Positions 18,086 through 26,600 of a DNA stretch of 64,000 nt are shown here, one piece after another (the stretch's first letter is position 1; every line of letters starts with the position of its first letter). Source of the stretch: Bacteroidota bacterium (lineage in GTDB: Bacteria > Bacteroidota > Bacteroidia > Bacteroidales > VadinHA17); the NCBI GenBank assembly GCA_029547705.1, contig JAKPOU010000034.1, positions 62,001 to 126,000 on the forward strand, read 5' to 3'. Below the pieces are notes generated by a model, which ran no database searches, was not told the DNA's origin, and saw only the letters and a program-made list of their open reading frames with translations. The translations under genes were made by a program, and so were the position numbers.

Positions 18086-19060
18086 GTGGTGCCAAAGTCA
18101 AAATATAAATTCAATCCTGATTCCCTGAGTTTCGATAAGGTAACTCTCAGAGCCAAGGATATTTTTCTGAGGCTTATGGCTTTTTTTGTCGGATCACTTC
18201 TTATTGCCGTTTTATATTATCTGATATTTGCCCTTTTCTTCAATTCGCCCAAGGAGAAAGCGCTTATCCGGGAGATTGAGCAGCTTGCACTTCAGTACGA
18301 AATTATTCAGAGGGATATGGGCAATATGGAAAAAGTGATTGTACAGCTTCAGGAAACGGACGATAATCTTTACAGGACCATATTCGAAGCCGAACCCATT
18401 CCGGTCACACTGCGTGAAGGCGGTGTCGGCGGGGTAAACAGGTATAAGGAACTTGAGGGCTTCAGCAATTCAAACATCGTTATCGAAACAACCAGGAAGC
18501 TTGACAAGCTCAGGAAGCAGATCTATACTCAGTCAAAATCCTTTGATGAGCTTATTATCCTTTCCAGAAGAAAGGGGGAAATGCTGAGCGCCATTCCGGC
18601 AATCCTCCCGATAAGCAATAAGGACCTGACCAGGACAGCATCGGGTTTCGGCAACAGGGTCCATCCCATCTACAAAATAATCAAGTTCCATTCAGGTATG
18701 GATTTCACCGCACCAACAGGAACTGAAATATATGCCACGGGTAACGGCAGGATACAGTCGGTCACTTCAACCAAGAGAGGCCTCGGAAACCATATCATCA
18801 TCGATCATGGTTTCGGATATACGACAGTCTATGCTCATCTTGACCGATTCAACGTCCGTCAGGGTCAGAAAGTATCCAGGGGCGATGTAATAGGATATGT
18901 TGGCAACACAGGTCTGTCTGTGGCACCCCATCTGCATTACGAGGTGAAGCTTAACGGGGTGAATGTTGATCCGGTCAATTACTATTTCAATGATCTCACT
19001 CCCGAGGAATACGATCGCATGATAGAAATAGCTTCCAAAACGGGCCAGTCCTTTGATTAA
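18086..19060 (+). CDS. Membrane-anchored M23 family peptidase (copy 2)
   Basis: 324 residues with a GTG start; the next codon is also GTG (18089) and could be used instead. The layout matches copy 1: a basic start ending SKYKFNPDSLSFDKV, one transmembrane helix (about 31-53), coiled coil, then a LytM domain with a FGNRVHPI entry, HSGMD (HxxxD) and PHLHYEV (HxH). The metal ligands are complete, so activity on peptidoglycan peptides is expected in the periplasm. The C-terminus (FNDLTPEEYDRMIEIA) is closely similar to that of copy 1 (FNDDLTEDEYFEMINLL), supporting tandem duplication. It runs into the CapA-like gene with a 19-nt gap. Confidence 0.9.
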   Translation: MVPKSKYKFNPDSLSFDKVTLRAKDIFLRLMAFFVGSLLIAVLYYLIFALFFNSPKEKALIREIEQLALQYEIIQRDMGNMEKVIVQLQETDDNLYRTIFEAEPIPVTLREGGVGGVNRYKELEGFSNSNIVIETTRKLDKLRKQIYTQSKSFDELIILSRRKGEMLSAIPAILPISNKDLTRTASGFGNRVHPIYKIIKFHSGMDFTAPTGTEIYATGNGRIQSVTSTKRGLGNHIIIDHGFGYTTVYAHLDRFNVRQGQKVSRGDVIGYVGNTGLSVAPHLHYEVKLNGVNVDPVNYYFNDLTPEEYDRMIEIASKTGQSFD

Positions 19061-19079
19061 GTTCATTTTAAATTTTCCG

Positions 19080-20237
19080 ATGAAGAATAACAGAAACCTG
19101 GTCCTTTTATGTTTTGCGCTTTCACTTATCATTTGCCTCACAGCTAATTCCCAGATACCGGATACACTTGATTTTCCTGCCGGGCAAGCCAGTGATTCCG
19201 TTCCGGCCACGATGCAGGATCAGGACCATTTGCTTACGGCAGATACTGTTTCACAGAAACAAAGAAGCCTGGTTATTACCGGGGTGGGAGACATAATGTT
19301 CGGCACCACTTATCCGTCCAGGCGCTTTCTGCCCCGGCATGATGATCCCCTGGTACTTCTCGGGGATCTTGCGGACTCACTTGCGATGTCTGACATCACA
19401 TTCGGCAATCTTGAGGGATCATTTCTGGACAAAGGTGATCCCGCCAAAAAGTGCAGGGATACAACCATTTGCTATCTTTTCAGAATGCCGGAAAGATATG
19501 CCGGGGCACTGCGGGTTGCCGGTTTTGATATTCTGAGCCTTGCAAACAATCACTTCGGTGATTTTGGTCAGGCTTCCCGCAATAGGACCATGGAACTGCT
19601 TGATTCGCTCGAAATAGAATATGCAGGACTCATTGAAAAGCCATGGGCGATATTCGCCAGGGATTCTGTTGTTTACGGGTTCTGTGCCTTTGCACCAAAT
19701 GCAGGCACTGTCAGTATTACCGATATTCCCTCGGCTGAGAGGCTGGTAAGATTTCTAAGTGATACCTGCGATATCGTTATTGTCTCTTTTCACGGAGGGG
19801 CTGAAGGGGCCGAACATCAGCATGTGACCCGGAAGGAAGAGATTTCATTCGGTGAAAACAGGGGCAATGTGTATGAATTTTCCCACAGACTGATCGATGC
19901 CGGGGCAGATATAGTTTTCGGTCACGGGCCTCATGTGACACGGGCCGTGGAAGTGTACAGGGAAAGATTTATAGGCTACAGCCTGGGAAATTTCTGCACC
20001 TACGGCAGATTTAACCTGTCAGGGCCAAACGGGATAGCTCCGGTGATAAAGGTGAATGTTGATATGACGGGGAGATTTCTTTCCGCAAGAATAATTCCGG
20101 TATTTCAGGTATATAACGGGGGTGTGAGAGTGGATCCTGACAAAAGGGTGATAAGGAAAATCAGGGAGCTGACAGCCATGGACTTTCCCGAATCTGTGAT
20201 CGATATTTCGGATGATGGTGAAATAAAGTATAAATAG
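19080..20237 (+). CDS. CapA family metallophosphoesterase-like protein, secreted
   Basis: 385 residues from ATG 19080; an earlier in-frame ATG at 19053 overlaps the upstream gene and is less likely. A signal peptide (LVLLCFALSLIICLTANSQ) precedes a CapA/PGA-capsule domain starting at VITGVGDIMFGTTYPS, with FGNLEGSFLD, LANNHFGDFG, VSFHGGAEG and FGHGPHVTRAVEVY, the conserved metal-site blocks. Family members are linked to poly-gamma-glutamate capsule anchoring, but most Bacteroidota homologues have no proven substrate. No capB/capC/capE genes lie nearby, so a capsule role is not supported here. The gene is followed two bases later by a MerR regulator. Confidence 0.85.
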   Translation: MKNNRNLVLLCFALSLIICLTANSQIPDTLDFPAGQASDSVPATMQDQDHLLTADTVSQKQRSLVITGVGDIMFGTTYPSRRFLPRHDDPLVLLGDLADSLAMSDITFGNLEGSFLDKGDPAKKCRDTTICYLFRMPERYAGALRVAGFDILSLANNHFGDFGQASRNRTMELLDSLEIEYAGLIEKPWAIFARDSVVYGFCAFAPNAGTVSITDIPSAERLVRFLSDTCDIVIVSFHGGAEGAEHQHVTRKEEISFGENRGNVYEFSHRLIDAGADIVFGHGPHVTRAVEVYRERFIGYSLGNFCTYGRFNLSGPNGIAPVIKVNVDMTGRFLSARIIPVFQVYNGGVRVDPDKRVIRKIRELTAMDFPESVIDISDDGEIKYK

Positions 20238-20239
20238 CC

Positions 20240-20575
20240 ATGCCATATAAGGAAAGAAAGGTTGAAAAGCTGTATTACTCCATAGGAGAAGTGTCGGAGA
20301 TGCTTGAGGTGCCGGTGTCCACCGTCAGGTACTGGGAAAATGAATTCGATATTCTGAAGCCCATGAAAAATAAGAAGGGCAACAGGATGTTCACAGCTTC
20401 TGACATTAAAAATCTGAAAATGATTCATCATTTGCTCAAGGTGGAAGGAATGACGCTTCAGGGCGTGAAAAGAAAACTGGGCGGCAAACGGGAAGAAACG
20501 GAATCCAGCTATGAGATCACGGAATCACTCATGAGAATCAGGGATCTGCTGACTGAATTAAAGAATAATATGTAG
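20240..20575 (+). CDS. MerR family transcriptional regulator
   Basis: 111 residues. A winged helix-turn-helix of MerR type lies at about 11-80: YYSIGEVSEMLEVPVSTVRYWENEFDIL followed by NRMFTASDIKNLKMIHHLL and GMTLQGVKRKL. There is no Cys-rich metal-binding loop and the effector region is only about 30 residues, so it is a short MerR with no recognisable ligand domain. This small form is widely conserved in Bacteroidota. It follows the CapA-like gene by 2 nt, so it is co-transcribed with it. Target genes are unknown. Confidence 0.9.
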   Translation: MPYKERKVEKLYYSIGEVSEMLEVPVSTVRYWENEFDILKPMKNKKGNRMFTASDIKNLKMIHHLLKVEGMTLQGVKRKLGGKREETESSYEITESLMRIRDLLTELKNNM

Positions 20576-20747
20576 TTGTCCGGAGAGTTTTCAGGAGGTT
20601 TTGCTTTAAGATATTTTGTTTTCCGTTATTTTATATTTCCAGCATCTTTTTTGTGTATATTCCTGCGATTTAACTGTTTTATTGTAATTCAAAGGAGACA
20701 AGTCTGCTTTCAGGCAAAAGAAGAATTCAAAAAAGTAAGAACAGGGT

Positions 20748-21866
20748 ATGAAATTAAAAGAAATTGCTGATTTTCTGGATTCTGCTATTCCGCTTTCATT
20801 TCAGGAAGACTATGACAATTCGGGATTGCAGTGTGGATTGCCGGAAATGGAAATCAGTTCTGCATTGCTCACTCTTGATGTGACGGAGGAAGTTGTAGGG
20901 GAAGCTGTCGTTACCGGGTGCAACATGATCATTTCACATCATCCTGTAATTTTCAGGCCCCTGAAAAGGATTTCGGAAAGTACAGCTGCAGAAAAGATAA
21001 TAGCCAGGGCCATAAGGCAGGATATTGCCATTTATTCTGCTCATACGAATCTTGACATTATTGAAAACGGGGTCAGCAGAAAAATGGCTGAAAAGCTGGA
21101 TCTCTCGGATATAAGGGTATTGGTGCCGCTGAAGGACCGTCTGCTGAAACTTGTTGTCTTTGTTCCTGATGATCACCTTGGCAGGGTGAGTCAGGCAGTA
21201 TTTGAAGCCGGGGCAGGAATAATGGGAAATTATGACAGCTGTGGTTTTACCGTCAGCGGTACCGGCAGTTTCAGGGCGGGTGAGGATGCAGATCCTTTTG
21301 TGGGGGAGAAAGGCAGGCTGCATTTCGAAAAGGAAAGCAGGTTCGAGACAATATTTTATTCACATCTCAGGCCGGGGGTGATAAAAGCGCTTCTGAAAGC
21401 ACATCCGTACGAGGAGGTGGCATATGATATCTATCCCCTGGAAAATCAGAATGCCGGAGCCGGGCTGGGCTGTACCGGGAATCTGACAGAACCATTGGAA
21501 GAAAAGGAGTTTTTAAGGCTGCTATCCTCTGTTTTCGGTGCTGAATTTATAAGGCATTCGGTGCTGAGGGGCAGGAAGATCAGAAAAGCTGCCCTTTGCG
21601 GAGGTTCAGGAGGCTCCCTTGCTGATGCTGCTGCCGCTTCCGGGGCAGATGCCTTTATTACCGCGGATATTAAATATCATACTTTTCTTGATTCGGGCAG
21701 CAGAATGCTTTTAGCCGATATCGGACATTATGAAAGCGAAAAATTTTCAATTGAGATTTTACACGAAATAATTATCAAAAAATTCCCTAAATTTGCACTC
21801 CGGTTTTCAGAAATAAATACGAATCCGATAAATTATTTACAATATGGAAAAAGTCAGAACGCATGA
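20748..21866 (+). CDS. Nif3-like dinuclear metal centre protein
   Basis: 372 residues, the long form of the NIF3/YbgI family with an inserted middle domain (about 125-235). The two metal-binding parts are visible: MIISHHPVIFRPL and YSAHTNLDI at the N-terminal side, and ADIGHYESEKFSIEIL at the C-terminal side. Members form hexameric toroids with two metals per subunit; they are often annotated as GTP cyclohydrolase I type 2-like, but the true function is not settled. The last 23 nt overlap the start of the zinc-ribbon gene in another frame, a pairing common in Bacteroidota, so the two are expected to be co-translated. Confidence 0.92.
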   Translation: MKLKEIADFLDSAIPLSFQEDYDNSGLQCGLPEMEISSALLTLDVTEEVVGEAVVTGCNMIISHHPVIFRPLKRISESTAAEKIIARAIRQDIAIYSAHTNLDIIENGVSRKMAEKLDLSDIRVLVPLKDRLLKLVVFVPDDHLGRVSQAVFEAGAGIMGNYDSCGFTVSGTGSFRAGEDADPFVGEKGRLHFEKESRFETIFYSHLRPGVIKALLKAHPYEEVAYDIYPLENQNAGAGLGCTGNLTEPLEEKEFLRLLSSVFGAEFIRHSVLRGRKIRKAALCGGSGGSLADAAAASGADAFITADIKYHTFLDSGSRMLLADIGHYESEKFSIEILHEIIIKKFPKFALRFSEINTNPINYLQYGKSQNA

Positions 21867-22608
21867 TACGGAGATTTCGGTGGAGGACAGGCTGCGTGCT
21901 TTAAGCAGTCTGCAGCTTGTAGATTCAGAAATTGACAAGATAAAAACACTGAGAGGCGAACTTCCCCTTGAAGTGCAGGATCTGGAAGATGAGATAGCGG
22001 GTCTGGAAACAAGACTTGGCAATCTGAGAGAGGAAGTTGTGATGCTTGAAAAATCGGTACAGAAAAAAAATATTGAAATAAGTGAAGCTGAGTCGCTTAT
22101 AAAGAAATACGAGGATCAGCAGAGAAATGTCAGAAATAACAGGGAGTTTGATTCACTTTCCAAGGAAATAGAATTTCAGAATCTCGAAATTGAGCTGTTC
22201 AACAAAAAGATCAGAGAGTTCAATGCCCAGGCAGACGAAAAACGGAAGCTGATTTCTGAATCAGAGGCTGCACTGGCCGAGCGGCAGGGTGACCTGGAGA
22301 ACAAGCGCTCGGAGCTTGATGAGATCATTTCCGATACACAGAAGGAGGAGGAGATTCTTCTGAAAAAGCATGAGGAAGTACAGGATGTTATCGAAGAGCG
22401 TTTGCTTGCAGCATACAGGAGAATACGCGCAAATGCAAGGAACGGGCTGGCAGTTGTACCCGTTCAGCGTGATGCCTGCGGCGGTTGTTTTAACCAGATA
22501 CCTCCTCAGCGACAGCTTGATATCAAGTCGAGAAAGAAAATCATTGTCTGTGAATATTGCGGCCGTATACTTGTGGATGATGAAATAATAGAACAAAGCA
22601 AGGAGTAA
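21844..22608 (+). CDS. Coiled-coil zinc-ribbon protein (C4-type)
   Basis: 254 residues. Residues about 20-180 form a long antiparallel coiled coil (repeated heptads such as LEDEIAGLETRLGNLREEVVML). The C-terminal 55 residues form a zinc ribbon with two Cys pairs, CGGC and CEYC. This architecture matches the zf-RING_7/CT398-like family that is often next to nif3 genes. A nucleic-acid or protein scaffolding role has been proposed for relatives, without certainty. The ATG lies inside the 3' end of the Nif3 gene (23-nt overlap). A strong intrinsic terminator follows the stop. Confidence 0.88.
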   Translation: MEKVRTHDTEISVEDRLRALSSLQLVDSEIDKIKTLRGELPLEVQDLEDEIAGLETRLGNLREEVVMLEKSVQKKNIEISEAESLIKKYEDQQRNVRNNREFDSLSKEIEFQNLEIELFNKKIREFNAQADEKRKLISESEAALAERQGDLENKRSELDEIISDTQKEEEILLKKHEEVQDVIEERLLAAYRRIRANARNGLAVVPVQRDACGGCFNQIPPQRQLDIKSRKKIIVCEYCGRILVDDEIIEQSKE

Positions 22609-22626
22609 TTACAGGAATATAAATTG

Positions 22627-22665
22627 AATGCCGTCCGGATCACATCTCAGGACGGCATTTTTTTT
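22627..22665 (+). terminator. Intrinsic terminator after the zinc-ribbon gene
   Basis: A 10-bp perfect stem (AATGCCGTCC at 22627-22636 with GGACGGCATT at 22650-22659), 13-nt loop, and a run of eight T at 22658-22665. It lies 19 nt after the stop codon at 22608. Confidence 0.9.
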
Positions 22666-22792
22666 GCCGTTTTGCAGAAATGCTTTTTATCCTGAATTCA
22701 TTAACTTTACTCTGTAGGTTCACAGGATTTTAATGAGTCCCTGTGTCAGCAGAAATATCCATATACATTTATTCTGATAAAATCAGCATCTC

Positions 22793-24823
22793 ATGTCAGA
22801 AACAATTTTCCAGAAAAGCATAGCTGAGGGCATTCCTTCAGTACTTCCGGCGCCACGGCCTTATGATGCCGGCATTAATCATGCTCCCCGGCGGAAGGAC
22901 ATTCTTACGGCAGCAGAAAAAAAACTAGCAGTCAGAAATGCACTGAGGTATTTCCCCCGGGAATTCCATTCTGTTCTGGCTCCTGAATTTGCAGCCGAAC
23001 TGGCAGAATACGGAAGAATATACATGTACAGGTTCCGGCCGGAGTATGAAATCAAAGCCCGGCCGCTTTCAGAAATTCCCCACAGATCGGTAAAGGCAGG
23101 AGCAATCATGCTGATGATTCTGAATAATCTTGACCCGGTTGTTGCCCAGCATCCTCATGAACTGATCACTTACGGGGGGAACGGGGCTGTTTTCCAGAAC
23201 TGGGCACAATACCTGCTGACAATGAAGTACCTGTCGGAGATGACGGATGAGCAGACACTTGTAATCTATTCCGGCCATCCTCTCGGCCTGTTTCCTTCTC
23301 ACGGCGATGCCCCGAGGCTTGTTGTCACAAACGGAATGGTTGTTCCGAATTATTCATCGCAGGATCACTGGGAGAGGTTCAATGCTCTCGGGGTAACACA
23401 ATACGGCCAGATGACGGCCGGTTCCTATATGTATATCGGTCCGCAGGGGATTGTGCACGGAACCACGATCACTCTCCTTAACGCGGCGAGGATGACAGCT
23501 CAGGGCAGGAAAAGCACCGGGGGCAGGTTGTTTGTGTCATCCGGGCTCGGAGGCATGTCGGGGGCGCAGCCAAAAGCGGCATCGATTGCAGGCCTTGCAT
23601 CAGTGATAGCGGAAATCAATCCGAAAGCAATGGAAAAACGGCACAGGCAGGGATGGGTGGATGAGGTCACAGACGATATAGACAGGCTGGTTTCACGGTG
23701 TATGGAAATAAGGAAAAGCAGGGAGAACATTTCCGTCGGTTACCTGGGAAATATTGTGGATGTGTGGGAACGGTTTGCCGATGAAGATATTTTTGTTGAT
23801 CTGGGATCTGATCAGACTTCACTTCATAATCCCTGGGCCGGGGGATATTATCCTGCAGGACTGACATTTGAAGAATCTTCGAGGCTGATGGTTGCTGATC
23901 CTGATGAATTCAGGTCGAGAGTCAGATCATCCCTGGTGAGGCAGGTGGCAGCCATCAACCGGCATGCTGAACGGGGAACCTACTTTTTTGATTACGGCAA
24001 TGCCTTTCTGCTGGAATCATCCCGTGCCGGTGCAGACATTCTCAGATCCGACGGATCATTCAGGTATCCTTCCTATGTTCAGGATATTATGGGTCCGCTT
24101 TGCTTTGATTACGGCTTCGGTCCCTTCAGGTGGGTCTGCTGTTCGGATAATCCTGAAGATCTGATGACTACAGATATGATTGCAGCCGGGGTGCTGGAGG
24201 ATCTGATACGGGAAGCACCGCCCGAGACAAGCCGCCAGATGGCCGATAATATCCACTGGATAAAGGAAGCGGGACGGAACCGCCTGGTGGTGGGTTCACA
24301 GGCCCGGATACTTTATGCTGATGCAGCCGGGAGGATTGCCATAGCCGGTGCCTTCAACGAAGCAGTATCTTCGGGAAAAATTTCCGCACCCGTTGTTATC
24401 GGGAGGGATCATCATGATGTGTCGGGAGCAGATTCTCCCTACAGGGAGACCTCGGATATATATGATGGTTCCAGGTTCACGGCGGACATGGCTGTTCAGA
24501 ATGTGATCGGTGATTCATTCCGCGGCGCGACATGGGTTTCGCTGCATAACGGGGGAGGAGTTGGATGGGGCGAGGCTGTCAACGGAGGCTTCGGTATGGT
24601 GCTTGACGGTACTGAAGATACTTCCCGGAAACTGAGGATGATGCTTTTCTGGGACGTGAACAACGGAATTGCCAGAAGAAGCTGGGCAGGAAACAGGGGT
24701 GCACTGTTCACCCTCGGAAGAGAAATGGAAATGATTTCCGGTCTCAGGGTGACTGTTCCCTTTGATGCCGATGACAGTATAATTGATGGTTTATCCTTTC
24801 CGCCGGCGGATACCACGCTGTGA
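22793..24823 (+). CDS. hutU: Urocanate hydratase
   Basis: 676 residues, longer than the about 560 of the common proteobacterial enzyme and typical of the form shared by Bacteroidota and eukaryotes. The NAD+-binding region with SSGLGGMSGAQPKA (about 249-262) is clear, as are YGGNGAVFQNW, TAGSYMYIGPQGIVHGT, GPFRWVCCS and the C-terminal SLHNGGGVGWGEAVNGGFG. It converts urocanate to 4-imidazolone-5-propionate in histidine degradation. No hutH, hutI or formiminotransferase gene is in the window, so it stands alone here. It follows a strong terminator, so it is separately transcribed, and converges on ispF. Confidence 0.96.
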   Translation: MSETIFQKSIAEGIPSVLPAPRPYDAGINHAPRRKDILTAAEKKLAVRNALRYFPREFHSVLAPEFAAELAEYGRIYMYRFRPEYEIKARPLSEIPHRSVKAGAIMLMILNNLDPVVAQHPHELITYGGNGAVFQNWAQYLLTMKYLSEMTDEQTLVIYSGHPLGLFPSHGDAPRLVVTNGMVVPNYSSQDHWERFNALGVTQYGQMTAGSYMYIGPQGIVHGTTITLLNAARMTAQGRKSTGGRLFVSSGLGGMSGAQPKAASIAGLASVIAEINPKAMEKRHRQGWVDEVTDDIDRLVSRCMEIRKSRENISVGYLGNIVDVWERFADEDIFVDLGSDQTSLHNPWAGGYYPAGLTFEESSRLMVADPDEFRSRVRSSLVRQVAAINRHAERGTYFFDYGNAFLLESSRAGADILRSDGSFRYPSYVQDIMGPLCFDYGFGPFRWVCCSDNPEDLMTTDMIAAGVLEDLIREAPPETSRQMADNIHWIKEAGRNRLVVGSQARILYADAAGRIAIAGAFNEAVSSGKISAPVVIGRDHHDVSGADSPYRETSDIYDGSRFTADMAVQNVIGDSFRGATWVSLHNGGGVGWGEAVNGGFGMVLDGTEDTSRKLRMMLFWDVNNGIARRSWAGNRGALFTLGREMEMISGLRVTVPFDADDSIIDGLSFPPADTTL

Positions 24824-24877
24824 GAATCCGCTGTTTGTGTATATATGTCAGGACCGGATCCCGGTCTCCGTATCAGG

Positions 24878-25360
24878 TCAGGCAAGGGATTTCAGAAGAA
24901 CTGAAGCCAGCGCCGCTACTCCTTCACCGCGGCCGGTAAATCCCATTTTCTCGGTTGTTGTGGCCTTTATGGATATGCTTCCGCTATCCAGGCTGAGTAT
25001 TGCGGATATCACCGACTTCATCCGAGGTATGTACGGTGAGATACGGGGTTCTTCGAGGCAGACCGTACTGTCGATATTGACAAGGCAATATCCTTTCTCC
25101 CTGATCAGCTCATTTGTCCTTGTAAGGAGAACCCTGCTGCTGATGTTTTTAAATTCAGGGCTGTTATCCGGAAAATGATGGCCGATGTCGCCGAGTGCTG
25201 CCGCACCGAGCATGGCATCACATATGGCATGCAGAAGACAGTCACCGTCGGAATGGGCTATGCAGCCTTTGGAGAAGGGTATCAGAACGCCTCCCAGCCA
25301 GAACTCCGGGCCTGTTCCGAAGCTGTGGAAGTCAATTCCCAGGCCGGTTCTGAGATTCAT
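24878..25360 (-). CDS. ispF: 2-C-methyl-D-erythritol 2,4-cyclodiphosphate synthase
   Basis: 160 residues, full family length. Metal ligands are present in GIDFHSF (Asp, His) and in HSDGD...HAICDAMLGAAALGDIGHHFPD, and the C-terminal block KATTTEKMGFTGRGEGVAALASVLL is the signature of IspF. It makes MEcPP in the MEP route to isoprenoids. The start codon overlaps the porV stop by 4 nt (ATGA), so ispF is translated from the porU-porV transcript. Confidence 0.97.
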   Translation of the reverse strand: MNLRTGLGIDFHSFGTGPEFWLGGVLIPFSKGCIAHSDGDCLLHAICDAMLGAAALGDIGHHFPDNSPEFKNISSRVLLTRTNELIREKGYCLVNIDSTVCLEEPRISPYIPRMKSVISAILSLDSGSISIKATTTEKMGFTGRGEGVAALASVLLKSLA

Positions 25361-26547
25361 ATGTTTGAACTGGCTTTTTTCCCTGCGGAGCTGATGTCGA
25401 ATGCAATGGAAAAACGCAGTGTTCTGGCCAGGGGATGATTCTGCACGGTCGGCATAAGATATGAGAAGTCGACTGTGAATCCGCTCAGTCTGAATCCCGC
25501 ACCTGCAGTGAAGTATTTTCTGTTTCCCTTGGTTTCGTTTTCATGGAAATAGCCTGCTCTCAGTGCGAATTGTTCATTGTACCAGTATTCCGTTCCCACT
25601 GACAGGGTATATTCCCGCAATTCTTCCCTGAAACCGCCCGGGGCGTCGTAGAAGGACTGGAAAATGGCTACGGGCACTGAAACATTGGGATCTTTTCCGG
25701 CTATGATACTGTCCGGATTGGTGATAGCATAACGCGGGGGTGTGGGAACAAGAAGCTTGTTTATATCTGTGGTGAGCGTTATTTTGTTGTAGGTGTCAAG
25801 GTTCATGGTCAGTGCAGTTCCCAGTCTCATGTTCATCGGTATGAAATCGGAAGTCTGGGCATCCGTATAGCTCATTTTTGATCCGATATTGGAGAAGTTG
25901 ACTCCGAAAGCAAGTCTGCTGTCTTTATTCAGGATTGTCATATCCGTATGATGGTACAGGGAAATGTCGGCAGCAACCGAGATTCCTGCTTTTGTAGCTT
26001 CACCGCCGGAATAGGATCCTCCGGTCAGGTTGGAGTATATCATACGGAATGCGATTCCTCCCGAGAGCCTGTCAGTGAACAGTCTTGAATATGCCACATC
26101 AAGTGACCATTCATTCGGGGTGAATGTTCTCTCAAGATTTCCGTACTGATCTGTAAAGTCAACATCCCCGAGTGATGAATACAGAAGGCTTCCGCTGAGG
26201 ACCTGCCTGCTGTCCAGTTTGTAATAACCACTGAGGTATGCGATGTTAATATCCGGGACCAGGTTTCTCAGCCACGGGGAATATGATATTCCCACACCTG
26301 CCTTTTCTTCGATGAATGCAAATTTAGCCGGATTCCAGTGCATGCTGTAAACATCGGGAGATGTTGCAACACCGGCATCACCCATTGCCCCGGCTCTTGA
26401 ATCGGGTGCAATTGTCAGAAAAGGCACCACCGTCTGAATGGCATTGAGCTCACCGTCCGGCTGGCTGTAAAGATTAATGGTTCCTGACAGCATAACTGTC
26501 ACCAGGAATATTCCGATTAGTCTGTTTTTCATTCCGATACGTTTCAT
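25357..26547 (-). CDS. porV: Type IX secretion outer-membrane protein PorV (LptO)
   Basis: 396 residues with a signal peptide (RLIGIFLVTVMLSGTINLYSQ). The mature part starts with the PorV-typical FLTIAPDSRAGAMGDAGVATSPDVYSMHWNPAKFAF and continues as a FadL-like 14-strand barrel with alternating hydrophobic/polar strands. PorV is the outer-membrane shuttle that moves T9SS cargo from the translocon to the PorU sortase and is needed for export of CTD-bearing proteins. It sits directly downstream of porU on the same strand and overlaps ispF by 4 nt. The gene pair porU-porV is one of the most constant T9SS gene neighbourhoods. Confidence 0.95.
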   Translation of the reverse strand: MKRIGMKNRLIGIFLVTVMLSGTINLYSQPDGELNAIQTVVPFLTIAPDSRAGAMGDAGVATSPDVYSMHWNPAKFAFIEEKAGVGISYSPWLRNLVPDINIAYLSGYYKLDSRQVLSGSLLYSSLGDVDFTDQYGNLERTFTPNEWSLDVAYSRLFTDRLSGGIAFRMIYSNLTGGSYSGGEATKAGISVAADISLYHHTDMTILNKDSRLAFGVNFSNIGSKMSYTDAQTSDFIPMNMRLGTALTMNLDTYNKITLTTDINKLLVPTPPRYAITNPDSIIAGKDPNVSVPVAIFQSFYDAPGGFREELREYTLSVGTEYWYNEQFALRAGYFHENETKGNRKYFTAGAGFRLSGFTVDFSYLMPTVQNHPLARTLRFSIAFDISSAGKKASSNI

Positions 26548-26600
26548 TCAAGAAAAATGTAAATATAAAACTAAATTTTCTCCGACTTATTATGTATTGT

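Noticed and set aside
19080..20237. Capsule (poly-gamma-glutamate) locus
   Set aside because: Only a CapA-like protein is present; capB, capC and capE are missing.
20576..20770. 64-residue hydrophobic frame between the MerR and Nif3 genes
   Set aside because: It begins directly at the MerR stop with a TTG, overlaps the Nif3 start and looks like translated AT-rich spacer.
24852..24866. Bidirectional terminator between hutU and ispF
   Set aside because: A 6-bp GACCGG/CCGGTC stem with a 3-nt loop exists but lacks a T run on either strand.
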